Assembly (NCBI RefSeq): GCF_002224265.1
Contig: NZ_CP012881.1
Span: forward strand, 1,426,001 to 1,490,000
Length of the DNA stretch: 64,000 bases
Direction: 5' to 3'
Source: Vibrio vulnificus NBRC 15645 = ATCC 27562
Lineage (GTDB): Bacteria > Pseudomonadota > Gammaproteobacteria > Enterobacterales > Vibrionaceae
Positions 27,329-42,010 of the stretch are shown here, one piece after another. Positions within the stretch are counted from its first letter, which is position 1, and each line of letters begins with the position of its first letter. Both the position numbers and the translations under genes were made by a program. The notes beneath the pieces are model-generated. The model searched no databases, had not been told where the DNA came from, and saw nothing but the letters and a program-made list of their open reading frames with translations.

Positions 27329-28604
27329 TTCGCCCCTCCTTTTTGTTCGAAGGAAGGCTGAATGTTTGTACTACTTTTAATAGCTTCTCAAGCTTGAGTT
27401 TCTTTCCATATCTTCCAAAAGTCATGCCGTGACTGGCATGCCCTACGTATTCACCCACTAGTGGTTCAGCTAATTCCGCATTTTTTAACTCATCGATGAA
27501 CGTATGACGAAAGCCATACGGAGTGGGTCTAGAACCAGCTTTCATCCCTATCTTGCTCTGCAACTTGCCGAATTCAACTCGATAGTATTTAGACCAATCA
27601 TGATCCTTGCCGTATGGTTCGTAGTGAAATAGAGGACTATTCAGTGCATTTAATTTGGCTCTATCTTGCACAAACTCAAGGAAGCCATTTTTGACTATAT
27701 CTGGGTGGAGAGGGATCTGGCGGACGGAGTGTTCATTTTTGAGGTGCTGTTTATCACCAGTATCTGTTATATCCAAAAACCAGAGATTATCGTCACACTG
27801 GACATTGCAAATGAAAAGCTGGCAAGCTTCATTAGGTCGAAGACCGTGATAGGCTTGAAGCTCAGTGATGTAACGAAAATCTGCTGATTTATTCTGATAT
27901 TCACGACAATGGAAAATCGCATCAAGTTCATCGGCTTTCCATGTGTCTCGCTCTTCGCTGGCATGCTTTGTAGATTTAAATTTTGGTTTGAGATTCAGGC
28001 ATGGATTTACTTCGATCAGGCGCTTGATGTGACACCATGTAAAAAATTGCTTAATGGAAGCAAAGTAATCTTTGTTCGTTTTAGCTGAACGCCCTTGAGA
28101 TTTTAAGTGCTCTAGGTACGCTTCTAGAGCTTCTTCACTGTACGGTTTTGACGAACTCTCAAGAAAGTCTAAGCAATGCATTATACGCTGTTCGAGCTGG
28201 TGCAGAGTCAAAGCAGTCACGTTATCTGATGCTTTGGAACGTAAAAATTCGCGTAAGGCATGCATAGCATCAACATGTTTAAGCTTAGGTTTTGGAGCAA
28301 TAACACTCAGACGCATTACCTGAGACGTACTAACTGTATAACTATCTCTTAATGACGAGATTTTCTGATTCAAGGCATCTTTGATGTCATTGTAAGTAAG
28401 AGCGTCATCTGTAAGAGCACTCTCGAAACTCTGCTTCATTGCTAGAGATACATGGATATTGCGCTCTAAAGCGACATTACGATCTTTGGTAAGAAGAGAC
28501 AGGCGAATTTCATTTGGAAAGCCCCGTTCACGCAGTGAAACAGGGACAGGAGAGCGGTGGTAGTAGACACTAGATGGAAGTTTTAACAGATACATATGTA
28601 TCAC
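27315..28604 (-). CDS. Tyrosine integrase of the tRNA-Ser island
   Basis: A 429-residue phage-type integrase lying 77 bp from the tRNA gene it is expected to use as attB. The central core-binding domain (about 145-225) has QRIMHCLDFLE and SIKQFFTWCH. The catalytic domain shows AYHGLRPNEACQL (box I Arg), PYGFRHTFIDEL (box II Arg and His; Tyr replaces the usual first His), GEYVGHASHGM and FGRYGKKL with the nucleophile Tyr. It is transcribed away from the tRNA into the island and is followed by an overlapping unknown gene. Confidence 0.9.
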   Translation of the reverse strand: MIHMYLLKLPSSVYYHRSPVPVSLRERGFPNEIRLSLLTKDRNVALERNIHVSLAMKQSFESALTDDALTYNDIKDALNQKISSLRDSYTVSTSQVMRLSVIAPKPKLKHVDAMHALREFLRSKASDNVTALTLHQLEQRIMHCLDFLESSSKPYSEEALEAYLEHLKSQGRSAKTNKDYFASIKQFFTWCHIKRLIEVNPCLNLKPKFKSTKHASEERDTWKADELDAIFHCREYQNKSADFRYITELQAYHGLRPNEACQLFICNVQCDDNLWFLDITDTGDKQHLKNEHSVRQIPLHPDIVKNGFLEFVQDRAKLNALNSPLFHYEPYGKDHDWSKYYRVEFGKLQSKIGMKAGSRPTPYGFRHTFIDELKNAELAEPLVGEYVGHASHGMTFGRYGKKLKLEKLLKVVQTFSLPSNKKEGRNEKA

Positions 28605-28643
28605 CTCAATGTAGTAGGTGACTTTCGGTATGCATCAGATATG

Positions 28644-28670
28644 AAAAAAGCCCTGATAAATCAGAGCTTT
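28644..28670 (-). terminator. Island-borne terminator directly after tRNA-Ser
   Basis: On the minus strand AAAGCTCTGAT-TT-ATCAGGGCTT forms a stem with one G-U pair and is followed by TTTTTTC. It lies 14 bases beyond the tRNA-Ser 3' end and can stop transcripts from the rrn operon before they enter the integrase gene. It replaces the native terminator now at 13223-13252. Confidence 0.8.
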
Positions 28671-28681
28671 GTTCATTTAAA

Positions 28682-28711
28682 AGTGGCGGAGAGATAGGGA
28701 TTTGAACCCTA
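28682..28711. repeat. attR: 30-bp repeat within tRNA-Ser
   Basis: Identical to 13258-13287. It spans the 3' end of the intact tRNA-Ser gene (acceptor stem and T-arm) and marks the right boundary of the island. Confidence 0.93.
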
Positions 28712-28774
28712 GGTACGCTATTAACGTACGCCGGTTTTCAAGACCGGTGCTTTCAACCACTCAGCCATCTCTCC
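28684..28774 (-). tRNA. tRNA-Ser (anticodon UGA)
   Basis: A 91-nt class II tRNA with a long variable arm. The acceptor GGAGAGA pairs with TCTCTCC and the CCA is encoded. The anticodon loop reads CTTGAAA, so the anticodon is TGA. It lies 86 bp after 5S rRNA on the same strand, so it is probably the distal tRNA of the rrn operon. It serves as the attachment site of the island. Confidence 0.95.
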
Positions 28775-28860
28775 ACAAATTGTCCTAAAACTTAGTCTTA
28801 CTTAAATAATGCTAGGTTTTAGTTTTGCTCTTAGACTTTAACAATCTAAAAGCGGTAAGT

Positions 28861-28980
28861 AAGCCTGGCGATGTTCTACTCTCACATGGGGAAACCCCAC
28901 ACTACCATCGACGCTATTTCGTTTCACTTCTGAGTTCGGAATGGGTTCAGGTGGGTCCAAAACGCTATGGTCGCCAAGCA
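28861..28980 (-). rRNA. rrf: 5S ribosomal RNA
   Basis: A 120-nt 5S rRNA: TGCTTGGCGACC at the 5' end pairs with CGCCAGGCTT at the 3' end, and the conserved CCGAACTCAGAAGTGAAACG lies between. Confidence 0.96.
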
Positions 28981-29068
28981 AATTCTTAAAATTCGGAAAG
29001 CTGTTTGCGTTCTCTACACATTCAATTCGTTCTTGCTTTGAGTCCATCAAAACCCTTTGGGTGTTGTA

Positions 29069-31954
<2,886 letters not shown>

Positions 31955-32237
31955 ATACAACCCCAAAGGGTCTTTGTTAAACAACCAAAGTTGCTATCTC
32001 ATTATTTGAATGAGCGAGATAGCGTTGATTTTGCCGGACTCAATTTCGAATAGTCACTTAACAGTGACATTCCCAAGAACACTTGAATGTGTTTGTTGGT
32101 GTTTGTCATAAAGACAAACATTGAGAACTTTACAAACAACAATAAATTGTTGTTTTGTCAGCTTTCCAAATTGTTAAAGAGCAAGATTTTCTAATGAAAA
32201 CCATTTTTAAAGATTCTTAAGGAAAAACCCTTAAAGA
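31955..32237 (-). other. 23S leader part of the rrn spacer
   Basis: Transcribed spacer between tRNA-Val and 23S. On the minus strand GCTCTTTAACAATTTGG (around 32165-32183) is the boxA-type antitermination and processing region. Repeated TGTTTGT/ACAAACA segments near 32090-32130 likely form part of the RNase III processing stem around 23S. No gene is present. Confidence 0.6.
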
Positions 32238-32313
32238 TGGTGGGCGATACCGGGTTCGAACCAGTGACCCCCTGCTTGTAAGGCAGGTGCTCTCCCAACT
32301 GAGCTAATCGCCC
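32238..32313 (-). tRNA. tRNA-Val (anticodon UAC)
   Basis: A 76-nt tRNA in the 16S-23S spacer. GGGCGAT pairs with ATCGCCC, the anticodon stem-loop CTGCCTTACAAGCAG gives TAC, and the CCA is encoded. Confidence 0.95.
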
Positions 32314-32341
32314 ACATTATTTGTTTTCCCGTGGAAGGAAA

Positions 32342-32417
32342 TGGTGGGTCGTGCAGGATTCGAACCTGCGACCAATTGATTAAAAGTCAACTGCTCTACC
32401 AACTGAGCTAACGACCC
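32342..32417 (-). tRNA. tRNA-Lys (anticodon UUU)
   Basis: A 76-nt tRNA. GGGTCGT pairs with ACGACCC, the anticodon loop ACTTTTAAT gives TTT, and the CCA is encoded. It is in the rrn spacer. Confidence 0.95.
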
Positions 32418-32418
32418 A

Positions 32419-32494
32419 TGGTATCCCGTAGGGGAGTCGAACCCCTGTTACCGCCGTGAAAGGGCGGTGTCCTAGGCCTCTAGACGAACGGGAC
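32419..32494 (-). tRNA. tRNA-Glu (anticodon UUC)
   Basis: A 76-nt tRNA. GTCCCGT pairs with ACGGGAT (one G-U), the anticodon loop CCTTTCACG gives TTC, and the CCA is encoded. It is the first spacer tRNA after 16S, and the Glu-Lys-Val set is typical of Vibrio rrn operons. Confidence 0.95.
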
Positions 32495-32561
32495 ACTAAG
32501 ATACTCTAAACTTTCTAAACCATATCAATCTGTGTGAACACTCATCGCAATAATCATCGTA

Positions 32562-34104
<1,543 letters not shown>

Positions 34105-34431
34105 AAAGTTTTTTGAAGCTTTCGCTTCAGCTCAATGAATACTGAATAAATTGACTGTGCCGATACTTAGTATCGTTTTGGTCACTCAGTTCATTGATAA
34201 ATCTTTTGGATTATCATCAACGAGTGCCCACACAGATTGATAGGTTTATATTGTTAAAGAGCTTTCTTCTTTTGTGAATCGCATCACTTCGGAAGAGGCG
34301 GCCATTTTAGCGAGTTAAGTTTTAGTGTCAACCACTTTTTTCAAAACTTTTTTCAGGTGATTCGCCTGGCTAAATGCCTTGGCTGATGGGCTCTGGTTTC
34401 TTACGAAGCCTTGCCGTGTCAGCGAGGTGGC
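34105..34431 (-). other. rrn leader region
   Basis: Transcribed leader of the rrn operon. GCTCTTTAACAAT (about 34252-34264, minus strand) is the boxA antitermination element. CTCGTTGATGATAATCC and neighbouring sequence probably pair with the far side of 16S for RNase III. No protein gene is present. Confidence 0.7.
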
Positions 34432-34459
34432 ATTATAGAGATCGGCGTCACGTTGGCAA
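34432..34459 (-). promoter_or_regulatory. rrn P1-type promoter
   Basis: On the minus strand, TTGCCA (34454-34459) and TATAAT (34432-34437) are separated by 16 bp and followed by the GC-rich discriminator GCCACC typical of stringently controlled rRNA promoters. An A-rich UP-element-like tract (AAAAAAAACGTGAAAAAG) lies just upstream. Confidence 0.85.
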
Positions 34460-34538
34460 GCCCTTTTTCACGTTTTTTTTGATTTTTCTATCGTTCGTTT
34501 AAAAAAGAGTCAAAACAAGCAAAAAGTGTAGTTTATTT

Positions 34539-35069
34539 CTACAAACGAGCAAATTTCTCAGCAAATTGGTGTACTTTTTCCCAGTTGGTGTACTCCACTT
34601 CTTTACGGGTATCCGTCTCTCCCCCTGTTAGGGTCATGATGAGTTTAATCATATTTCTATCAAACCAGTTATATCGTGGGTAATAGAGTGCACCAGCAAA
34701 AACACCGATTAGGTTAGGCTGCCAAGGAGACTTTTTAAGAAATGTTCGTATATAAACACTTCCCTCCGGAGTGTCTTTCCCTTGCTCTTCTTTTCTTGCG
34801 GTTAGGTTGACGCAAAAGAACGCCACTTTATGTTCGTCCAACTGAGCTAGGTTACGCTGGATAAATTGATAGAGCTTTTGATTGAGATGACCATAGCGAA
34901 TCGACGCACCAATCAGCACTTTGTCATAAGAGGAAAAATCCACCGTGTCGACGTCATGTAGATTTTTCACATCACATTGATAGCTCGGTAACTGTTCTTC
35001 TATATATTGAAGGATTTTTTTAGTTTGCCCCTCGCGGGAAGAATAAAGAAATAGGGCTTTCACTATCAT
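34539..35069 (-). CDS. hemG: Protoporphyrinogen oxidase HemG (menaquinone-dependent)
   Basis: A 176-residue flavodoxin-like FMN protein that oxidises protoporphyrinogen IX in haem synthesis, using quinone as acceptor. The phosphate-binding loop FLYSSREGQTKKI and the segments VLIGASIRYGHLNQ and FFCVNLTARK are characteristic. The length fits HemG. It lies 6 bp after trkH, and the trkH-hemG-rrn order matches E. coli. Confidence 0.93.
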   Translation of the reverse strand: MIVKALFLYSSREGQTKKILQYIEEQLPSYQCDVKNLHDVDTVDFSSYDKVLIGASIRYGHLNQKLYQFIQRNLAQLDEHKVAFFCVNLTARKEEQGKDTPEGSVYIRTFLKKSPWQPNLIGVFAGALYYPRYNWFDRNMIKLIMTLTGGETDTRKEVEYTNWEKVHQFAEKFARL

Positions 35070-35075
35070 TTCTCC

Positions 35076-36533
35076 TTAACTGCGCCAAAAAGTGGGGGTT
35101 AGCAATATAAGTAAGGTAAAGATTTCTAAACGACCAAAGAGCATAGACACCACCAAAACCCATTTGGCTTTATCGTTCACATCCGCAAAATGCACCGCCA
35201 CTTCACCCAAGCCTGGACCTAGGTTGTTTAGCGTCGCTGCGACGGCCGAAAACGCGGTTAGTTCGTCCATTCCTGTTGCAATGAGCGCGAGCATACAAAC
35301 GACAAACACCAATGCATAAGCGGAGAAGAACCCCCACACCGCATCCACCACACGTTGCGACAGAGCATTACCACCCACTTTGATGGTGTAGACCGCTCTA
35401 GGATGAACTAAGCGCTTAAGTTCACGCGCACCTTGCAACGTGAGCAATAAAATCCGAATGACTTTCATACCACCACCAGTTGAACCCGCACATCCCCCAA
35501 TAAAAGAAGAGAAAAGCAGTAACACAGGGAGAAATAGTGGCCAATCGGAAAATCCCGTGGTGGTGAAACCAGCAGTCGTTGAGATGGAGACCGTTTGGAA
35601 CAACGCTTGGTCGAAGGCATCATAAATGGAGTCGTAAGAATGGTGTGCCAACAATAATAAGAAGCAAATGACAAACAGCAGTGCTTGAATAAAGATAAAC
35701 GCTCTAAACTCTGGGTCTTTCCAATAGTATTTTGGATGAACACCGCCAGAGGCAAAGGCAGCAAAGTGAAGTGAGTAGTTACATGCCGAGATCAGTAGGA
35801 AGATAACCGTGATCAAGTTAATCGCATAGCTATCGAAATACCCCATACTGGCGTCATGAGTAGAAAAGCCACCAATCGCGATGGTCGAGAAACTATGGCT
35901 AATCGCATCAAACGGCGTCATTCCCGCCAACCAGAAAGCCCCTGCACAAGCGATAGTCAGACTCAAATAGATATACCAAAGCGCTTTAGCCGTTTCGGCA
36001 ATACGCGGGGTCATTTTACTGTCTTTGACTGGGCCAGGAATTTCAGCTCGATACAACTGCATGCCACCGATGCCTAGAACAGGCAAAATCGCGACCGCCA
36101 GCACGATGATTCCCATACCGCCAAACCATTGCAGTATCTGGCGATAGAATAAAATCGCTTTGGGCAGTTCGTCTAAACCGACGATAACCGTCGCCCCTGT
36201 GGTGGTCAGCGCGGAGAAGGACTCGAAAAACGCATCGGTGATTGAAATACTGGGGTTATCAGCGATCAGAAAGGGCAACGCACCAGCACTGCCAAGTACG
36301 GTCCAAAACAGCACTACAATTAAAAAGCCATCGCGCGCTTTAAGTTCGTGTTTATGCCTGCGGTTTGGAAACCAACATACGGTGCCGCAAAAAAGCAGCA
36401 CAAAAAAGGTCGTAACAAAAGGAACACCCGCACCATCGCGATAAATAAGCGCCACCAACGCGGGCGCAAGCATAGTGACACTGAAGAGTGCGAGCAACAG
36501 CCCGACAATACGGATAATTGAACGAAATTGCAT
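35076..36533 (-). CDS. trkH: Trk potassium uptake protein TrkH
   Basis: A 485-residue inner-membrane K+ channel subunit that works with TrkA. Four pore-loop filter segments are visible (for example LTTTGATV, STIAIGGFSTH, SISTTAGFTTTGF and TLNNLGPGLG), each with the conserved Gly. I use the ATG at 36533 (MQFRSIIRIVG); the frame extends to a TTG 15 bases upstream. It is followed directly by hemG. Confidence 0.93.
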   Translation of the reverse strand: MQFRSIIRIVGLLLALFSVTMLAPALVALIYRDGAGVPFVTTFFVLLFCGTVCWFPNRRHKHELKARDGFLIVVLFWTVLGSAGALPFLIADNPSISITDAFFESFSALTTTGATVIVGLDELPKAILFYRQILQWFGGMGIIVLAVAILPVLGIGGMQLYRAEIPGPVKDSKMTPRIAETAKALWYIYLSLTIACAGAFWLAGMTPFDAISHSFSTIAIGGFSTHDASMGYFDSYAINLITVIFLLISACNYSLHFAAFASGGVHPKYYWKDPEFRAFIFIQALLFVICFLLLLAHHSYDSIYDAFDQALFQTVSISTTAGFTTTGFSDWPLFLPVLLLFSSFIGGCAGSTGGGMKVIRILLLTLQGARELKRLVHPRAVYTIKVGGNALSQRVVDAVWGFFSAYALVFVVCMLALIATGMDELTAFSAVAATLNNLGPGLGEVAVHFADVNDKAKWVLVVSMLFGRLEIFTLLILLTPTFWRS

Positions 36534-36578
36534 GGATGATTGAATCAATAAAGTCGACAGACTTCCTAGTTGTTATTG

Positions 36579-37202
36579 TTATTTCCCGGTATACGGCGTC
36601 ACGAGCGCTTTTGCACTGCTTTTGTTGATCATGGTTTGAGTAAACATCTCCACGTTTCTCACTTCCAGTTCAACCACCAGCACGACGCTCTCACTGTATT
36701 GAGCGTCCACCTCAAAAGCGCCGAATTGCTGCATTATAGATTGCGCAATTGGTACGAACGCATAGTCTAACTCCAGTCTGAGTTTTGTGGTTATTTTTTT
36801 CTCAATTGTTTGAAGCAGCTTGAGTGCCTGCTGCACGCCACCGCCATACGCCTTCACCAATCCACCCGTGCCGAGGCGAATGCCACCATAATATCGTGTC
36901 ACGACTGCGGTGATCTCACCAACACCCGACCCCGAGAGCTGCGCCAAAATCGGCTTTCCTGCTGTACCCGATGGCTCGCCATCATCACTAAAACCCCACT
37001 TCATTGAATCCTCTGGTCGCCCTGCAACAAACGCCCAACAGTTATGACGCGCATCGGCATGTTGCGTTTTAATCCTCTCTACAAAAGCTTTTGCTGCCTC
37101 TATCGTCGGGGTATGAGCAAGATACGTAATGAAGAGACTCTTTTTGATTTCTTCTTCAAATTTAATCACTTGGGCTGGGATGAGGTATGGGTTTTCGTTC
37201 AT
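36579..37202 (-). CDS. yigZ: YigZ, IMPACT family protein
   Basis: A 207-residue cytoplasmic protein. The IMPACT/UPF0029 N-terminal domain has FITYLAHTPTIEAAKAFVE, DARHNCWAF, DGEPSGTAGKPIL and TRYYGGIRLGTGGLVKAYG. A C-terminal domain related to EF-G domain IV follows. A role in translation control is suggested for eukaryotic IMPACT; the bacterial function is not settled. It sits in the conserved fadB-yigZ-trkH-hemG neighbourhood. Confidence 0.92.
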   Translation of the reverse strand: MNENPYLIPAQVIKFEEEIKKSLFITYLAHTPTIEAAKAFVERIKTQHADARHNCWAFVAGRPEDSMKWGFSDDGEPSGTAGKPILAQLSGSGVGEITAVVTRYYGGIRLGTGGLVKAYGGGVQQALKLLQTIEKKITTKLRLELDYAFVPIAQSIMQQFGAFEVDAQYSESVVLVVELEVRNVEMFTQTMINKSSAKALVTPYTGK

Positions 37203-37340
37203 GACATTCGCACTATAAACAAGAGTGGCAAGTGTAACATGCCCCTATTGAGAGTGCATAAGATCTGCTCCAACGCACAATGTTAAACACTTGTTTAAAA
37301 AATGTATTGAAATTAGACAAACCGAGGTCCACACTAAGCA

Positions 37341-37357
37341 AACTGGTCTAACCAGAA
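37341..37357. promoter_or_regulatory. FadR operator upstream of fadBA
   Basis: AACTGGTCTAACCAGAA has the FadR palindrome CTGGT-N3-ACCAG. It lies 93 bp before the fadB start, where FadR would repress the operon in the absence of long-chain acyl-CoA. Confidence 0.8.
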
Positions 37358-37449
37358 TATAAATACAACACTTTCCACTATATCTACATTGGCGAATGTG
37401 CGCCTTAGGTATACAGACAATCCAAGATTGTATGTCATGGAGATAGACA

Positions 37450-39621
37450 ATGATTTACCAAGCCGAAACCCTACAGGTAAAGGAAGTACAAGATGGAGTG
37501 GCAGAAATCCTTTTCTGCGCGCCAAATTCCGTCAATAAGCTCGATCTAGCAACCCTTGCTTCACTCGACAAAGCGCTTGATGCGCTCACCGCTCACTCCG
37601 GTCTGAAAGGCGTAATGCTTACATCAGACAAAGAAGCCTTTATTGTCGGAGCAGATATCACTGAGTTTTTAGGACTGTTTGCCAAGCCAGAAGAAGAGCT
37701 CGACCAATGGCTTCAATTTGCCAATAGCATCTTCAATAAACTGGAAGATTTGCCCGTTCCGACTGTCGCAGTTGTCAAAGGGCATACCTTAGGCGGTGGA
37801 TGTGAGTGTGTACTTGCTACCGACTTACGCATCGGTGATAAAACCACCAGCATTGGTCTTCCTGAAACTAAGCTCGGTATTATGCCTGGTTTTGGCGGTT
37901 GCGTGCGTTTGCCGCGCGTGATCGGCGCAGACAGCGCCATGGAAATCATCACCCAAGGCAAAGCTTGCCGTGCAGAGGAAGCACTAAAAATTGGTTTGCT
38001 TGATGCCGTGGTCGATTCCGATCGCCTCTATGCATCCGCACTGCAAACACTGACCGATGCGATCAATGAAAAAATTGACTGGAAAGCACGTCGCCAGCAA
38101 AAAACCTCAGCGTTAACGTTAAGCAAGCTCGAAGCGATGATGAGTTTCACCATGGCCAAAGGCTTGGTGGCTCAAGTGGCTGGCCCCCACTACCCAGCAC
38201 CGATGACCGCCGTTGTCACGATTGAAGAAGGCGCCCGTTTTGCTCGCAATCAAGCGCTAGACATCGAAAGAAAACACTTCGTTAAACTGGCGAAGTCAGA
38301 AGAAGCCAAAGCATTGGTGGGGCTTTTCCTCAATGACCAGTACATCAAAGGCATCGCGAAGAAAGCTGCAAAATCCGCCAACAAAGAGACCCAACGCGCA
38401 GCTGTGCTAGGCGCGGGTATTATGGGGGGCGGTATTGCCTATCAATCTGCTCTCAAAGGTGTGCCCGTGATCATGAAAGACATCGCGCAAGCATCACTGG
38501 ATCTGGGCATGACAGAAGCATCAAAGCTACTCAACAAACAGCTTGAGCGCGGCAAGATTGATGGCTTTAAAATGGCCGGCATTCTCGCCTCTATTACACC
38601 AAGCCTTCACTACGCGGGCATCGACAACACCGATATCATTGTAGAAGCCGTGGTCGAAAACCCGAAAGTGAAAGCAGCCGTATTAAGTGAAGTGGAAGAG
38701 CAAGTGAGCGAAGAGACCGTTCTCACCTCGAACACCTCGACCATTCCAATTAACTTGCTGGCCAAATCACTCAAACGACCAGAGAACTTCTGTGGTATGC
38801 ACTTCTTCAACCCAGTGCATCGCATGCCTTTGGTCGAAATCATTCGTGGCGAACACACCTCCGATGAAACCATCAACCGTGTCGTCGCTTATGCAGCCAA
38901 AATGGGCAAATCCCCAATTGTGGTCAATGACTGCCCAGGGTTCTTTGTGAACCGCGTGCTGTTCCCATACTTTGGTGGTTTTAGCATGCTGCTGCGCGAT
39001 GGTGCAGACTTCACTCAAATCGATAAAGTGATGGAACGTAAGTTTGGTTGGCCAATGGGCCCTGCTTACTTATTAGATGTGGTGGGTATTGATACCGCAC
39101 ACCACGCTCAAGCCGTCATGGCGCAAGGGTTCCCTGAGCGCATGGGTAAACAAGGTCGAGATGCGATTGATGCCTTGTTTGAAGCCAACAAATATGGCCA
39201 GAAAAACGGCAGTGGTTTCTACACGTACACCACGGACAAGAAAGGCAAACCGAAGAAAGCATTCAGTGATGAGATCGTACCGATTCTTGCTCCAGTTTGT
39301 GCCGCTCAACAAGCCTTTGATGATCAGACCATTATCCAACGCATGATGATTCCGATGATCAATGAAGTGGTGCTTTGCTTGCAAGAAGGCATCATCGCCT
39401 CAGCGCAAGAAGCGGATATGGCGCTGGTGTATGGCCTTGGTTTCCCTCCTTTCCGCGGTGGAGTATTCCGCTACTTGGATAGTGTTGGTATTGCAAACTT
39501 TGTCGCAATGGCACAGCAGTATGCCGAACTTGGCGCTATGTATCAGGTTCCGCAAATGCTTATTGATATGGCTGAAAAAGGGCAAACCTTTTACGGCACG
39601 CAACAGCAAGGTTCTATCTAA
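37450..39621 (+). CDS. fadB: Fatty acid oxidation complex alpha subunit FadB
   Basis: A 723-residue multifunctional enzyme of beta-oxidation. Residues 1-190 are the enoyl-CoA hydratase/isomerase ([27 protein letters not shown]). From about 315 the 3-hydroxyacyl-CoA dehydrogenase begins with the NAD loop [13 protein letters not shown], followed by SNTSTIPI and [14 protein letters not shown]. It forms the alpha2beta2 complex with FadA, whose gene starts 12 bp downstream. A GGAGAT Shine-Dalgarno precedes the ATG. Confidence 0.97.
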   Translation: MIYQAETLQVKEVQDGVAEILFCAPNSVNKLDLATLASLDKALDALTAHSGLKGVMLTSDKEAFIVGADITEFLGLFAKPEEELDQWLQFANSIFNKLEDLPVPTVAVVKGHTLGGGCECVLATDLRIGDKTTSIGLPETKLGIMPGFGGCVRLPRVIGADSAMEIITQGKACRAEEALKIGLLDAVVDSDRLYASALQTLTDAINEKIDWKARRQQKTSALTLSKLEAMMSFTMAKGLVAQVAGPHYPAPMTAVVTIEEGARFARNQALDIERKHFVKLAKSEEAKALVGLFLNDQYIKGIAKKAAKSANKETQRAAVLGAGIMGGGIAYQSALKGVPVIMKDIAQASLDLGMTEASKLLNKQLERGKIDGFKMAGILASITPSLHYAGIDNTDIIVEAVVENPKVKAAVLSEVEEQVSEETVLTSNTSTIPINLLAKSLKRPENFCGMHFFNPVHRMPLVEIIRGEHTSDETINRVVAYAAKMGKSPIVVNDCPGFFVNRVLFPYFGGFSMLLRDGADFTQIDKVMERKFGWPMGPAYLLDVVGIDTAHHAQAVMAQGFPERMGKQGRDAIDALFEANKYGQKNGSGFYTYTTDKKGKPKKAFSDEIVPILAPVCAAQQAFDDQTIIQRMMIPMINEVVLCLQEGIIASAQEADMALVYGLGFPPFRGGVFRYLDSVGIANFVAMAQQYAELGAMYQVPQMLIDMAEKGQTFYGTQQQGSI

Positions 39622-40797
<1,176 letters not shown>

Positions 40798-40822
40798 CCT
40801 ATCCGGCTAAACACCCTCACTC

Positions 40823-40850
40823 ATTAAGAGCGGCTTGAGCCGCTCTTAAT
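40823..40850 (+). terminator. fadBA terminator
   Basis: A perfect 13-bp inverted repeat (ATTAAGAGCGGCT and its complement, two central bases) starts 26 bp after the fadA stop. Confidence 0.8.
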
Positions 40851-40957
40851 TTATGCGTAAAACGCATTACTATAATGCTAAAGTTTCATTTTATTCATAG
40901 TTCACTTGCGCCTACACTAATCCCGTTTGACCTATCTGCAATCGCTGGAGAAATCTC

Positions 40958-41938
40958 ATGTTTCACGCTTTAGTTCTAAATCAGGAAGAAAAACGCACCA
41001 TCGCTACTATTGAACAAATGGATGAGTCTCAGCTACCCGAAGGCAACGTGCTGGTGGCCGTTGACTATTCATCTCTCAACTTTAAAGATGGCTTAGCGAT
41101 CACGGGGAAAGGAAAAATCATCCGTAACTTTCCGATGATTCCAGGTATCGATTTAGCAGGCACCGTCATCGAATCACAAGACGCACGCTACCAAGCAGGG
41201 GATCACGTCGTTCTCACTGGTTGGGGTGTCGGGGAAAATCATTGGGGCGGAATGGCGCAGCGTGCGCGCCTTAACGCTGATTGGCTAGTGCCGCTACCAA
41301 CAGGAATCGACAGCAAAAAAGCGATGATGGTTGGGACTGCGGGCTTCACGGCAATGTTGTGTGTTCAAGCACTACTTGATGCCGGTATCAAACCAGAAGC
41401 GGGAGAAATTCTTGTCACTGGCGCAAGTGGCGGTGTCGGCTCCGTCGCCGTGACACTACTGGCTCAACTCGGTTATCAGGTGGCAGCGGTGACTGGTCGT
41501 GTTGAACAAAACGGTCCACTTTTAGAAAAACTGGGCGCCTGCCGCATTATCGATCGGGTTGAATTTGAAGAGCCCGCTCGCCCATTAGAGAAACAAATTT
41601 GGGCAGGTGCGGTGGACACCGTTGGCAGCAAAGTACTGGCAAAAGTGCTGGCGCAAATGGACTACAACAGTGCGGTAGCCGCGTGTGGCCTCGCGGGCGG
41701 CTTTGATCTGCCGACCACCGTCATGCCATTCATTCTACGCAACGTTCGCCTACAAGGCATCGACTCGGTGATGTGCCCAACGGAGAAACGCATCGCAGCG
41801 TGGGAAAAACTGGTAGCGCTACTGCCAGAAAGCTACTTCGAACAAGCGTGTACCGAAGTTGAACTCAGCGAAGCGGCAAAATACGCGGAAGACATCACCA
41901 GTGGCCAAGTGACCGGTCGCGTGGTCATCAAGCTGTAA
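40958..41938 (+). CDS. acuI: Acrylyl-CoA reductase (NADPH) AcuI/YhdH-type oxidoreductase
   Basis: A 326-residue medium-chain dehydrogenase/reductase without catalytic zinc, of the YhdH/YhfP group. YSSLNFKDGLAITGKGK near the start and the NADPH loop VTGASGGVGSVAV around residue 155 are diagnostic. E. coli YhdH and marine AcuI reduce acryloyl-CoA to propionyl-CoA, an activity relevant to DMSP breakdown in marine bacteria; the exact substrate here is inferred. It is a monocistronic gene with its own terminator. Confidence 0.88.
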   Translation: MFHALVLNQEEKRTIATIEQMDESQLPEGNVLVAVDYSSLNFKDGLAITGKGKIIRNFPMIPGIDLAGTVIESQDARYQAGDHVVLTGWGVGENHWGGMAQRARLNADWLVPLPTGIDSKKAMMVGTAGFTAMLCVQALLDAGIKPEAGEILVTGASGGVGSVAVTLLAQLGYQVAAVTGRVEQNGPLLEKLGACRIIDRVEFEEPARPLEKQIWAGAVDTVGSKVLAKVLAQMDYNSAVAACGLAGGFDLPTTVMPFILRNVRLQGIDSVMCPTEKRIAAWEKLVALLPESYFEQACTEVELSEAAKYAEDITSGQVTGRVVIKL

Positions 41939-41961
41939 GCTATCACCGTAAAAGTAGCGAA

Positions 41962-41988
41962 AAAAAGCCGAGTCACACTCGGCTTTTT
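41962..41988 (+). terminator. Terminator between acuI and the convergent LysR gene
   Basis: AAAAGCCGAGT-CAC-ACTCGGCTTTTT is a stem flanked by A and T tracts on both sides, so it serves both convergent genes. Confidence 0.85.
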
Positions 41989-42010
41989 GCTGTTCTTTCT
42001 CCAGCTCGCA

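Larger units (their letters stand above)
13258..28711. mobile_element. Genomic island (integrative mobilizable element) in tRNA-Ser(UGA)
   Basis: The element is bounded by identical 30-bp repeats. It has a tyrosine integrase directly beside the intact tRNA at the right end, a second tyrosine recombinase, a MobV-like relaxase with a candidate oriT, and two reverse-transcriptase loci as cargo. No type IV secretion genes are present, so it would need a helper for transfer. The base composition is visibly more AT-rich than the flanks, above all in the cargo, indicating foreign origin. Confidence 0.92.

Noticed and set aside
13258..28711. Prophage or complete conjugative element
   Set aside because: No phage structural, lysis or replication genes and no type IV secretion genes are present. 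A relaxase with integrases fits a mobilizable island.
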